From contig JAZRXL010000049.1 in assembly GCA_045600225.1 (NCBI GenBank), positions 33,327 through 97,326 of the forward strand: DNA of 64,000 nucleotides, given 5' to 3'. The stretch is from UBA1181 sp045600225. Its GTDB lineage: Bacteria > Bacteroidota > Bacteroidia > Bacteroidales > Paludibacteraceae. The notes under the pieces were generated by a model. The model did not search any database. It saw only the letters and a program-made list of their open reading frames with translations, and was not told where the DNA came from. A program made the position numbers and the translations under genes. Positions 36,258 through 45,426 of the stretch are shown here, piece after piece. Numbering within the stretch: the first letter of the stretch is position 1; every line of letters starts with the position of its first letter.

Positions 36258-37355
36258 TTACCAGAGCGTTTTATAATCTAAAACAAGTTTGGAATGTAAG
36301 ATGTTTATTAGGAAAATTCCCCATCCGATGGCAAGAACAAGAGCCTCGGCTATATGTTTGGGTTTGATGGCTTTAACGATGAGTGGAATGAGTATAATAA
36401 GTGAGCAGTTGAACACTTCGCTAATACGGACGGCAAAGCCCGGGATTTGACCGAAGAATAGGTAGCTGCATGAAGAAAGGCAACACATGTTTAAAAACAG
36501 GTTCAGATTCTTCTCCTCTTTCTGGATTTGCTCTTTGTAGTAAAAGCAGATGATTATGATGGCGTTTTGTAACAAGTAAACGACGTTAAAATAGTTTAGG
36601 TGTATATTATCCTTATTTTGCAAATAGATATATCCTTTCAATTTAAATTGATAATATTCGAAAGGAATGAAATCAATGACTTTAAGAATGTCGAAATGAG
36701 TGAGATGGATGATAAGGCAGGCAAAGAAGACCGAAGCCCAAACCTTTGCATTGATATTAGTAGTTCTGAAAAGGACAAGCACAAGTGCCATTAGTGCGGA
36801 GGAGTGGAAGAAGGATCCGATAAAAATGAGAATGAGGTATTGAAAATACTCCTCTTTCTGAAGTTTATAGACACTTAGCAGTACAAATCCAAGGGCTACG
36901 CCAGCTCTAATTTGTGTCATTTCATGTAGCAGGAAAGAGTTGCTGAAGTAGATCAATAGTGATAGAAAATGTAGCTTCGTAAGTTTGGTAATTGCGTACA
37001 TTTTCAGTGACACACCGATGATTGCATAGAATGCAAAGATAAAAAACAGATTCACCTCTTTGGTGTTGCCTGTAGCCTTGAAAAGGGTACAAAAAGCAGA
37101 GTAACTGAATTCAGCGACAATCTCCTTGTTGTATTCGGATATGGATTTTTTTAGCAAACTAATATCTGGAGCATTGTTATACAATCTCTCATAGACAATG
37201 TAATCCCTATTAATCGTATAGTCTCTAGCCACGATAATGAGGATAAGGACGATGCCTAATGAAACATATACAGCCTTCTTGCTTCGATCATTTAGTTTTG
37301 GAGCATATAGGACAGCGATTGTTATTAGGATTGCTATGATGATGTATATTGCCAT
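36258..37355 (-). CDS. EpsG-family membrane protein, polymerase-like
   Basis: This 365-residue protein has about ten TM helices. Its N-terminal part fits the EpsG family: a first helix, then RDYTINRDYIVYERLYNNAP, corresponding to the D-x-x-x-Y segment that follows the second helix in EpsG. HEMTQIRAGVALGFVLLSVY matches the family's Q-x-R-x-G-x-A block. EpsG proteins are linked to polymerisation or export of exopolysaccharides. With the Wzy-like gene next door, the operon contains two polymerase candidates. It lies 67 bp upstream of that gene and 3 bp after the GT4 gene. Confidence 0.8.
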   Translation of the reverse strand: MAIYIIIAILITIAVLYAPKLNDRSKKAVYVSLGIVLILIIVARDYTINRDYIVYERLYNNAPDISLLKKSISEYNKEIVAEFSYSAFCTLFKATGNTKEVNLFFIFAFYAIIGVSLKMYAITKLTKLHFLSLLIYFSNSFLLHEMTQIRAGVALGFVLLSVYKLQKEEYFQYLILIFIGSFFHSSALMALVLVLFRTTNINAKVWASVFFACLIIHLTHFDILKVIDFIPFEYYQFKLKGYIYLQNKDNIHLNYFNVVYLLQNAIIIICFYYKEQIQKEEKNLNLFLNMCCLSSCSYLFFGQIPGFAVRISEVFNCSLIILIPLIVKAIKPKHIAEALVLAIGWGIFLINILHSKLVLDYKTLW

Positions 37356-37358
37356 ATT

Positions 37359-38414
37359 CTACAGCTGTTTGTTGAGGATATCTAAAATCTGTTCGTAAGA
37401 TTTGTCTATCGTATATTTCTCAGTCTCTTGTAGACCTGTTTTGGCTAAACTAATACGAAGATCCTCGTTGTTTGCCAGTTCTATGATTCTTTGTGCGAGC
37501 CCATTAGCATCCTCTGCCTCTGCAAGGAGTGCAGTCTCTTTTTCTCGGGCATACTCTTTATGGCCTGCAATATCTGTACAGACAAGCGCACATCCGCACT
37601 TCATGGATTCAGTACAAGGTAAGTCCCATCCATCGTTTACACTTGGAGAGAGGTGCATACTCACGGAGTTGTATAGTGCACATAGGTCTTTGGGCTCTTT
37701 CTGATAATGGATCCATTCCGGTAATCCATCAGGACAATCGAATGTTCCAAACATCTCAACTTTTAGTCCTGGCACAGACTTTTGTGCAATCTTCAATGCT
37801 TCTATACCAAACTTGGAGCCTTTACATTCGTGCTCGGAGTAGAGCATAGAGATGGTTCCAATTTGTCGTCCCTCAATACTCTTCGTTAATTTGAATTTTG
37901 GATTGATGGAGTTCTTAACAATGGCAGGTCTCTCGCCAGTCTCCCTTTCTACAATATCTGCCAAATAATTTGATATGGCAATGTTAATAGTGCCCGTTTT
38001 ATATGAGTTGTGAACTTGCTCTTCGCTGCCAAACCATACTTCATAGCCTTGAATTAGGTTAACTCTTTTCCCTTTTAAGTCTCCTATTTTTGCAAAATCG
38101 AGCACCTCCGCCCACATTGTTAGCATATTGATGTCGGCAGAACGAATGTACTGCGAATCAATACGAGGAATGTTGATGGTCTTTACTTTATCAGAGATGG
38201 GAAACCATTTAGGCTTGCTGTCTCCATAGAAAAGTTTGGTCCTTATCATTCGCAGCCAGTGGGGAATATTATACTTTATACCTTCTACCGTAGCAATATG
38301 GTAAAGATAAACATCGTGACCATTTTCAGCAAAGCAATTTGCGTATTCATACATCACCTTATATCCGCCCGTTGGCTTGCTTGGTATATTGGGTATAATG
38401 AAATTTATTTTCAT
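37359..38414 (-). CDS. GT4-type glycosyltransferase
   Basis: A GT-B fold enzyme of 351 residues. The N-terminal domain starts INFIIPNIPSKPTGGYKVMYEYANCFAENGHDVYLY. The C-terminal domain has IGTISMLYSEHECKGSKFGIEAL and the donor-binding motif HLSPSVNDGWDLPCTESMKCGCALVCTD, with the E-x7-E-like segment of retaining GT-B enzymes. Start and flippase stop overlap as ATGA. It is inferred to transfer one sugar of the repeat unit. Confidence 0.9.
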   Translation of the reverse strand: MKINFIIPNIPSKPTGGYKVMYEYANCFAENGHDVYLYHIATVEGIKYNIPHWLRMIRTKLFYGDSKPKWFPISDKVKTINIPRIDSQYIRSADINMLTMWAEVLDFAKIGDLKGKRVNLIQGYEVWFGSEEQVHNSYKTGTINIAISNYLADIVERETGERPAIVKNSINPKFKLTKSIEGRQIGTISMLYSEHECKGSKFGIEALKIAQKSVPGLKVEMFGTFDCPDGLPEWIHYQKEPKDLCALYNSVSMHLSPSVNDGWDLPCTESMKCGCALVCTDIAGHKEYAREKETALLAEAEDANGLAQRIIELANNEDLRISLAKTGLQETEKYTIDKSYEQILDILNKQL

Positions 38415-39673
38415 AATCTTTTGCTTTTATAGTAAACGATACTTCCTGAAATGGCAATTTCAAGGGCTTGTGCTATGATCCAAGCAATACCTGCTCCAAA
38501 AATACCATAAATTGGAATAAGTTGGAAGTTGAGCATTATACAAATTACACCTACGGTAAATCCCATATAGGGTGCGTATTTTTGATATCCTAATCCGTAC
38601 AGACCTTGAACTGTACATAGACTTGCTGTTATGACTAAGAATGGAAGTAGGGAGAATAGTTTTAACAATGGTATTGAAGCTTCAAATTCTGCTCCCAACA
38701 AGATTTTCACTAAAAGAGGACTGAACAATAGAGTTAATGCACTTACTGCCAATGAAACAATAACTGCGTACTTGCCCATTTTAAGAAAATAGCGAATGCC
38801 TTCTTTTTTCGACTCTTCCATCCTTCTACTTATGGAGGGGAAAATGGCAATGTTGATAGGCATACTAGTTACCATTAGAATACACATTATGATCTTGTGT
38901 GCTCCAGAGTAGATGCCGATTTGGTAGTCGTCTACAAAAAAACCAAGTATAGTCACATTGGCGATGGTATACAATGTGGTGAAAAAGGTGTTTAAAAAGA
39001 TAGGAAGAGATTTCTTGTTTTGATCTTTTATTGTCTCTTTTATGGGTGAGGAGCCTTTTAAGTCGTATTTCTTTATCACGAAAAAGAAGGCAAACAAACC
39101 GAATATTGCGTATGCGATGGATGGCATGCTTGCATATATCAGATAATCTTCTGGAGAGTTGATGAAGAACACAGACAATCCAGTTCCGAATAGCTTAATT
39201 AGAAAGTTAATGATTGCCATTGTTTTCATATTCTCCATTCCTTGGAAAAACCAGGTAGGAAAGAATGTAAAACCAATGTTTATGGCAAACAGACAAAGAT
39301 AAAGAGGTAGATCTTCTTGCATTTTATTCCAGAAGCAGGAGATGCCAAGGAAGGCAAGGAAAGAGAGTAGTAGCAGAATAAATTTTGTTGCTATGACACT
39401 CCAAAAGATTCGTTTTACCTCTTCATGATTATCTTTGTGGATGGCAATCTCTCTTGTGGCTGAGTATTCAAACCCGAAAGTGATGACAATGGTGAAGTAT
39501 TGGATAATATTTTGGGCATAACTGACCTTACCAATCATCTCTACACCTAAGCTGCGTACAATAAAAGGAATGACAGCAATGGGTATTAGATAATTGGCAA
39601 TCTGTAGCAACCCTAACGATGCCATATTGCTTAGTAGGGTTGAGTTGGATTTTATTTTGTCAAGATACTTCAT
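38411..39673 (-). CDS. Polysaccharide flippase, Wzx-like
   Basis: A 420-residue membrane protein with about 12 TM helices and the MATE/MVF-type start LLSNMASLGLLQIANYLIPIAVIPFIVRSLGVEMIGKVSYAQNIIQYF, the typical opening of O-unit translocases. It would flip lipid-linked repeat units to the periplasmic side for the Wzy-like enzyme. It is 4 bp after the DnaJ-TerB gene in the long minus-strand operon. Confidence 0.92.
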   Translation of the reverse strand: MKYLDKIKSNSTLLSNMASLGLLQIANYLIPIAVIPFIVRSLGVEMIGKVSYAQNIIQYFTIVITFGFEYSATREIAIHKDNHEEVKRIFWSVIATKFILLLLSFLAFLGISCFWNKMQEDLPLYLCLFAINIGFTFFPTWFFQGMENMKTMAIINFLIKLFGTGLSVFFINSPEDYLIYASMPSIAYAIFGLFAFFFVIKKYDLKGSSPIKETIKDQNKKSLPIFLNTFFTTLYTIANVTILGFFVDDYQIGIYSGAHKIIMCILMVTSMPINIAIFPSISRRMEESKKEGIRYFLKMGKYAVIVSLAVSALTLLFSPLLVKILLGAEFEASIPLLKLFSLLPFLVITASLCTVQGLYGLGYQKYAPYMGFTVGVICIMLNFQLIPIYGIFGAGIAWIIAQALEIAISGSIVYYKSKRL

Positions 39674-39677
39674 CTTT

Positions 39678-40436
39678 TTAGTTTAATAGGAGATTGTATG
39701 CCTCATTAATCTCTCTAAACTTATTTGTTGCTTCTGCAATTTCAGCATCAGACTTTCCTACTTGTTTGTCTGGGTGATATTGTTGAGCCAATGCCCTGTA
39801 TGCTTTTTTTACATCACTTGAACTTGCTCCATTGGGCAACCCCAATGTCTTATAGGCCCATGCTTTATCTTTGACATTGGATGATTCTTTAGGGGCGTTG
39901 TTTTGATCCTGTTGCCTTTGCCTATATCTGCCTCGGTTATCTTGGTTTCTTCCCCATTGATATCCGTAGGTATAATAGTTTGTTAGGAATAGGAAATCAA
40001 CATCGCGAATTCGGGTAAAACGAGCGTAGTGTTGGAGAAGGACGGCTTCATTATCGCTTATCAATCCATCTGCAATGGATATTTTGAATAGAGTGGTGAG
40101 GAAACCGAGTTTCTCGTTATAGTTCATATATTCGTTGATACGAATACAGTAGATGCGAATGTCTATACCAGGATTCTTCTCTCTTTTGAGAATATCTCTT
40201 AGAAGAAGCAAAAGATTTTTGGCTTTCTCTTCTGGATAGTAGCTGATTAAAAACTTCTTTACTGCGTTGAGCTCATTTTTTGTTACCTTCCCATCCGCCT
40301 CCATTACATAGGCGAGTATCCAAATCAAAGATTGGTCGAGGGTGGGAAGCCTGTCTTCATACTCTTTTGATGGAGTCTCGTCTTGGAAAAATCTCCAAAG
40401 AAGGAAAATTATGGCTGTAAAAAAAATGAGTTCCAT
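39678..40436 (-). CDS. TerB- and J-domain membrane co-chaperone (DjlA-like)
   Basis: The N-terminus is a TM segment (MELIFFTAIIFLLWRFF). A TerB-like helical domain follows, about 30-155 (IWILAYVMEADGKVTKNELNAVKKFLISYY ... ISIADGLISDNEAVLLQHYARF). A Gln/Arg/Asn-rich linker leads to a J domain at about 190-252 with an intact HPD (QYHPDKQ). This is the DjlA architecture: a membrane-tethered co-chaperone that stimulates DnaK. It sits between the outer-membrane barrel gene and the flippase gene, so it may serve envelope assembly; this is inferred from position. Confidence 0.9.
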   Translation of the reverse strand: MELIFFTAIIFLLWRFFQDETPSKEYEDRLPTLDQSLIWILAYVMEADGKVTKNELNAVKKFLISYYPEEKAKNLLLLLRDILKREKNPGIDIRIYCIRINEYMNYNEKLGFLTTLFKISIADGLISDNEAVLLQHYARFTRIRDVDFLFLTNYYTYGYQWGRNQDNRGRYRQRQQDQNNAPKESSNVKDKAWAYKTLGLPNGASSSDVKKAYRALAQQYHPDKQVGKSDAEIAEATNKFREINEAYNLLLN

Positions 40437-40450
40437 ACCCTTTATTCTTT

Positions 40451-42205
40451 TTAGAATATGAAGGATACTCCTCCCATCACATTAAATTTGTGGTGAGTAT
40501 AGCCATACCAGCTTTCATATTCTTGGTTGATGATGTTGTCGAGATTCAAGAAGATGTTGAACCATTTGAACAATCTGTAATCAGCGCCTAAATAAAGGTT
40601 ATGTGTGTTTGGCAATTTCATCTTTACGTCATTGATAGATGCATATTTACCAGTCTCTAACTGATATCCTAAACGGAATCTCAAGAAGTCTGTAGCCAAA
40701 TAGCTTCCTTCAAAATCGAGTTTCCATTTTGGCTTGAACCATGCCTCTTCGATCTCGTTAAGTGCCCATTTGTTAAATACTCCTGTGGCACGAAGATTCA
40801 AACGTTCTTTCCAATCATAACTCAAAGATATTCCTGCTTCAAGCAATCCTGCCTTTTTATCGTAAACCACATCAAACGTATTGGACATCTTTTGAGTCAA
40901 AGTGTCGTAGTGGTTCACAAAGAAGTAAGGGTTTTCAATTAATTTGTACCCTGCATGTAAATCCATATCCACTCTCTTGGCAATCTTCAATGTAAAACCG
41001 AGATATGCGTCGATAGGCATATAGGTATCGGCTATTCTTACATTGGAAGATATGTACGGATTCTCTTTTGTAATCTCTTGGTAGTTGTTGACAATATAGT
41101 CACCTGTAATTCCTGCATAGACATACATCAACTCTTTAATCAATCGAATCTTTCCGTATACATCGGGAGCAACAGCACCTTTCTTGCCTTGATTGATGCT
41201 GAATGCACCTTTTACTCCGACTGTAATTTCACCAAGTTCTCCAGAGAAGAGGTAGTGTGGCAAAAGTTTGATAACAGTGTAGTTGTTAAGCGTCTCTCTT
41301 CTTTCGAAGATATACCTGTCATTGTTCTCAGGTAATCCCATAATGATATTATGCATATCAAAACCAATGTGAAGCGAGGAGTTGTCGAAACGATAGCCTC
41401 CGTTCAACATTGTATGGATAGTATGCTCCGTCAAATCTTCTCTGTTTTTGAAGAAGAAGTAGTTGGTTTGGAAATCATATTTCCATTTGGATATGTAATC
41501 TTTGCTTCTAAATCTGATGTTGGCACCTAACTTCAAGAATGATTGCTTCAATGAATCATTATCAGTTTCTGTAATGCCAGCCATTGCCAAGTCTTGTATG
41601 CGAGAATCGTATCCGTAGTACTTGAAGTAGTTGTAATCACCTTTGAAGAAAGTGCTAAGTTCCTTGTTCTTGATAGATCTTGTATAGCTTAGCTTGGCTT
41701 TTGTGTCATTGGTTGTAGCCTTGCTTTCTATTGCTTCTGGAAGTGCTTCGTATAACTTTGGTGTAAGTTTCACATTCCCAAAGGAAGAATTGTGCAGGAT
41801 GTGAAAATCCAACAGGTTTTTGTTATCCTTTATGAATGGGGTATAAAGTTCTCCTAAAACAGAACCATAGTTTCCTCCTCCTATTCTTACGTATCTCTCT
41901 TTAGCGCTCTTTATTGGATCAGGGTTTGGCGTTGCATAATCAAGAGTTGGAATCTCTCCTGGCTTAATTGCGTATGGAGTAGTCCAAACGGAGATGTCAA
42001 GTTTCTTCCTTTCGGTTTTAATATCCTTTAATTCGGGAGTGGTACTGATTTTACCAGCCTCTTTGATAACTGGGTTGTACTCCTTGACCACTTCGATGTT
42101 TTTTAGAATCGTAGTGTCTTGTTTCTCTGCCTCTTGCGCAAAAGAAGAGATAGAGAAGGCAACTATGCTCAATGTGATGAATAAGCGTTTCATATAGCGT
42201 ATCAT
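40451..42205 (-). CDS. Outer-membrane beta-barrel protein
   Basis: The protein has a signal peptide (MKRLFITLSIVAFSISSFAQ) and a short periplasmic segment with DTTILKNIEVVKEYNPVIKEAGKI. About 450 residues of alternating strands rich in aromatic and charged residues follow, ending in FIF, the pattern of an outer-membrane barrel. It resembles a TonB-dependent receptor without its plug; no TonB box is clear. The ATG at 42205 overlaps the TPR gene stop as ATGA; an alternative start at 42193 gives a more compact signal peptide. Function unknown; it is paired with the TPR protein. Confidence 0.75.
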   Translation of the reverse strand: MIRYMKRLFITLSIVAFSISSFAQEAEKQDTTILKNIEVVKEYNPVIKEAGKISTTPELKDIKTERKKLDISVWTTPYAIKPGEIPTLDYATPNPDPIKSAKERYVRIGGGNYGSVLGELYTPFIKDNKNLLDFHILHNSSFGNVKLTPKLYEALPEAIESKATTNDTKAKLSYTRSIKNKELSTFFKGDYNYFKYYGYDSRIQDLAMAGITETDNDSLKQSFLKLGANIRFRSKDYISKWKYDFQTNYFFFKNREDLTEHTIHTMLNGGYRFDNSSLHIGFDMHNIIMGLPENNDRYIFERRETLNNYTVIKLLPHYLFSGELGEITVGVKGAFSINQGKKGAVAPDVYGKIRLIKELMYVYAGITGDYIVNNYQEITKENPYISSNVRIADTYMPIDAYLGFTLKIAKRVDMDLHAGYKLIENPYFFVNHYDTLTQKMSNTFDVVYDKKAGLLEAGISLSYDWKERLNLRATGVFNKWALNEIEEAWFKPKWKLDFEGSYLATDFLRFRLGYQLETGKYASINDVKMKLPNTHNLYLGADYRLFKWFNIFLNLDNIINQEYESWYGYTHHKFNVMGGVSFIF

Positions 42206-45200
42206 TTCTTTTCGTTAACAATTTTTTCAGACTCTCTATTTTCGATTTGGTCAAGTCTTATTTTGATTTCAGTAGAGATGTCATCCTTTCCTTTGTAGTT
42301 GTCTCGAACACTCATCAAATATTGCTTAGCCTCAAAATCTCGGTCTTGGTTAACATAGATGTCAGCCAACAGAATGAAGCTCTTTGCCAACCAGTATTGG
42401 TGAGGAGTGTTTTTCTCGATAAAATCAAATATCTCTTTTTCTGAATTTGTCAGATCTTTTCTGTTGAAATTGTATTCAGCAATGCGAAATTTTGATTCAG
42501 CACCATATTCATCCATACAGTTGTTGGATAGTTCCAAGAAGTCGTTGAATGCTTTGGCAGAGTCTCCATTTACTTCGTGAGCCTTAGCTCGGGTATACAT
42601 TGCCTCTCTTAAAATGTTGTTGTCCAGATTATCTCCATTGATAATGGTAGTTGCCGCATTAATGGTCTCGTCTGTCTTGCCCAATAGATTATTACATCTT
42701 AGGATACCAATGCGAGCTGCTAATTTATTCTCTGCGTTTTGTGCAATGCTGTCTAATGTGGACATTGTAGAGATAGCTGTTGTGTAATCTTTGTTGTCAT
42801 ATTGGATCTCAGACAAACGAGTGAGAGCCTCTTCTCTAAATGGGCAACCGATGAGTTTTGCGATGATCTTATATTCGCTCTCAGCTTTTTCTTTGTTGCC
42901 TAAATGGTAGTAGCAGTTTGCTGCGTTGAAGTGTGCATCATTTGTAAATGCACTGTTTGGATATTTGCTTATGTAGTTGTTGAAACTTGTAACTGCTCTT
43001 TCGTATTCGCCCTTGTCGTAAAGACGTTCAGCGGCAAGATAGGTAAGAGAGTCTTGTTCTGATTTGTCAAACTTGGCAACTCCATTGAGTGAACCTACAT
43101 AATCAGCATATCCTTGGATGTCGTTTTGTTCAAAATAGATGTTTTTAAGACTTTCCAACGCTGTTTTTGCTTCGGCACTTGAAGGGAAGTTGTTTACAAT
43201 TTCCTTGTAAGTGTATATTGCCTTTTCATAGTTGTTCATCTCATCGTAGAGCATACCTGTTTGAAGTCTTCCTTTTCGGCTAAGAGGACTGTGAGGAAAC
43301 TCTTTGTTTAGTTTGTCGTATGTGTTGATGGCTTTTTGATTGTCGCCCATCATTACATACGAGCGTCCTATCTCATATTGAGCGTCTGCGATGTATTCCG
43401 ATTGAGGGAAAGATTTGATCAACTTGTCCATTGTCTCAATCTTGCCATTGTAATCTTTCTTCAAACCCTGAATGAATCCCTCTTGGAAACAGGCGTAATC
43501 TGCACCAGGACCGCGCAAAGCGTAGACTGTAGCATAGTTTTTCTGTGCATTGTCGAAATCTCTATGGTTGAAGTAGCAGTCTCCGATTCTATTTGTTGCA
43601 TCTGCTATAAGGGTCTTATTCTCTTCCTCTAGGTTGATGTATTTTCTAAACCAGGTAAGAGCGTTTGGATAGTCCTTTTGAGTGAAGTAAGTGTAACCCA
43701 TGTTGTAGTGGGCAAGGTTGAATTCGTCACAACTTCTGGCACCTACTGAGTTTACGAATTGAGAGAAACAAGAAGATGCTTTGTCGTATTGTTTTAGCTT
43801 GTAGAATGCCTCACCTTTCCAAAATACGGTAGAAGCAGCTAGCGAATTGTTATACTTGCTGTCTTTCAAAGATTCATCGAAAGATTGGATTGCCTCTTCG
43901 TAATCTCCGTTGTTGTAGTTTTGTATACCAAGACTGTGAGTGATGCGTTGACGAGCCTCATAGATTGGCAAGGTTTTGTTTCCAATCTTTTGAATGGAAT
44001 TAAGTGCCTCTCTATAGTTCTTCGTAGTTAAGTAAAGATTAACCATGTAGTTATATACCTTGTCCTTGTACTGAGAGTCGCTAAATTCGTTAAGGAATGA
44101 TTCGAAAGCGGTGATAGACTCGTTGAATGGCGAGTAAGATTGTTGATAGACAATCAAAGCGTAGTTGTATTGTGCCTCTTCCTTTACATTTGGCTCAAAA
44201 TCCATACGACCTGCCGACTCGAAGCAGAGACGAGCATTGTTTAGGTTTTCGTCTTTCACGTAACAAGCACCCAAATAGAGATATGCATTTTGTCCCATAG
44301 CATCCTCGATGGAAGTGACTGCCTGGAAGCAGTCGATGGCATTTACGTAATCGCCAATTTGATAGTAGGAGTTTCCAAGCATATACATGTTGTTGCGAAT
44401 CACTTGGTCGCTCTTCTTTTGATAGTATGCTAAATGCTTAATTGTGTTTTTATAGTCCTTTTGTTGATAATAACACTCTCCTAAAATTCTGTGAACTTCG
44501 TTGTTGTTCGCATTTAGAGAGTCTTTCTTCAACAACTCTTCTCCGGTAGAAAGCACCGCTTCGTAGTCTCTCTTTGCATAGTAAATCTGGAATAGATAAT
44601 AGGGAACGATGTTTTCATACTCTTTTTCTTCTTTCAATTGCTCAAAAATAGGATATGCAGCCTCGTAGTCTTTTCTTACATAATCCACATAAGCTTTGTA
44701 GTAAGCGGCAGATCGATTATATTTTGTTGAATCAGCCAACAACTGATTGAATTTCTCTTTTGCCTTATCGTAAGATTCGCCCTCTAAGTAGCAGTAACCG
44801 CTTTTGAACAATAGGTCTGCCTTTTCATCATTCTTGAAAAGTTTGATATTGCAATGCTCGAATTCTTCGGTTGCCTCTGCATATTCTCCCTTGTTGAACA
44901 GGATGGTTCCTTTAAGGAAATGGGCTCTGTTTGCGAATGTGGAATTTGGGTTGTGAGTCAGGAACGTGTTGAGTTTTTTCATTGCGTCTCTTGCTCCCAT
45001 TTCGTAAGCGCAACTTGCTAGATAGTACTCTGTTTCGCTGTATAGTGGAGCTCTGTCTTTTTCGATCTTCTCTAAATATTTGTTAAATTTGAGATTGGCT
45101 GCTCCGTATTGACGTAGATCATATAGTTCCCTTCCTTCCAAAAATAATTTGTCGGGATGGCAATAATCTTTTGATTTTTGGGCGTAACATGTTGAAAAAC

Positions 45201-45237
45201 AAATCACTGCAATGATTGAAATAAGGGCTTTTCTCAT
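42202..45237 (-). CDS. Large periplasmic tetratricopeptide-repeat protein
   Basis: After a signal peptide (to CYAQ, about residue 20), the 1011 residues are nearly all TPR units of about 34 residues (for example YNNGDYEEAIQSFDESLKD, NYEKAIYTYKEIVNNFPSS, GEYERAVTSFNNYISKYPNS). Such proteins scaffold envelope complexes. It is the first gene of the operon that continues with the barrel protein, the J-domain protein and the polysaccharide genes, and it is divergent from ftsY. A specific partner is not known. Confidence 0.9.
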   Translation of the reverse strand: MRKALISIIAVICFSTCYAQKSKDYCHPDKLFLEGRELYDLRQYGAANLKFNKYLEKIEKDRAPLYSETEYYLASCAYEMGARDAMKKLNTFLTHNPNSTFANRAHFLKGTILFNKGEYAEATEEFEHCNIKLFKNDEKADLLFKSGYCYLEGESYDKAKEKFNQLLADSTKYNRSAAYYKAYVDYVRKDYEAAYPIFEQLKEEKEYENIVPYYLFQIYYAKRDYEAVLSTGEELLKKDSLNANNNEVHRILGECYYQQKDYKNTIKHLAYYQKKSDQVIRNNMYMLGNSYYQIGDYVNAIDCFQAVTSIEDAMGQNAYLYLGACYVKDENLNNARLCFESAGRMDFEPNVKEEAQYNYALIVYQQSYSPFNESITAFESFLNEFSDSQYKDKVYNYMVNLYLTTKNYREALNSIQKIGNKTLPIYEARQRITHSLGIQNYNNGDYEEAIQSFDESLKDSKYNNSLAASTVFWKGEAFYKLKQYDKASSCFSQFVNSVGARSCDEFNLAHYNMGYTYFTQKDYPNALTWFRKYINLEEENKTLIADATNRIGDCYFNHRDFDNAQKNYATVYALRGPGADYACFQEGFIQGLKKDYNGKIETMDKLIKSFPQSEYIADAQYEIGRSYVMMGDNQKAINTYDKLNKEFPHSPLSRKGRLQTGMLYDEMNNYEKAIYTYKEIVNNFPSSAEAKTALESLKNIYFEQNDIQGYADYVGSLNGVAKFDKSEQDSLTYLAAERLYDKGEYERAVTSFNNYISKYPNSAFTNDAHFNAANCYYHLGNKEKAESEYKIIAKLIGCPFREEALTRLSEIQYDNKDYTTAISTMSTLDSIAQNAENKLAARIGILRCNNLLGKTDETINAATTIINGDNLDNNILREAMYTRAKAHEVNGDSAKAFNDFLELSNNCMDEYGAESKFRIAEYNFNRKDLTNSEKEIFDFIEKNTPHQYWLAKSFILLADIYVNQDRDFEAKQYLMSVRDNYKGKDDISTEIKIRLDQIENRESEKIVNEKK

Positions 45238-45262
45238 CTGTGTTCCTTAAATTTGATTTATG

Positions 45263-45270
45263 CAAAGATA
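45263..45270 (-). promoter_or_regulatory. -7 box of the TPR/barrel/polysaccharide operon
   Basis: On the minus strand TATCTTTG fits TAnnTTTG, 25 bp before the start at 45237. It is the only promoter-like element found upstream of this run of closely spaced genes. Confidence 0.5.
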
Positions 45271-45398
45271 CGAAACAATGCTTGATTATAAGATATAGAG
45301 AAGTGAAAAATTAACCCTTTGTGTGGTAGTATTGTAAAATTTAGAATTTATTTACATTCTATTCGATAATATAACTCTTTTGGAATTTTAAAAATCAT

Positions 45399-45406
45399 TA
45401 TCTTTG
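45399..45406 (+). promoter_or_regulatory. -7 box of ftsY
   Basis: TATCTTTG fits TAnnTTTG, 20 bp before the ATG at 45427. A TTTG at 45379-45382 is 16 bp upstream. Confidence 0.55.
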
Positions 45407-45426
45407 CGTCTGAAAATTATTAGTGT

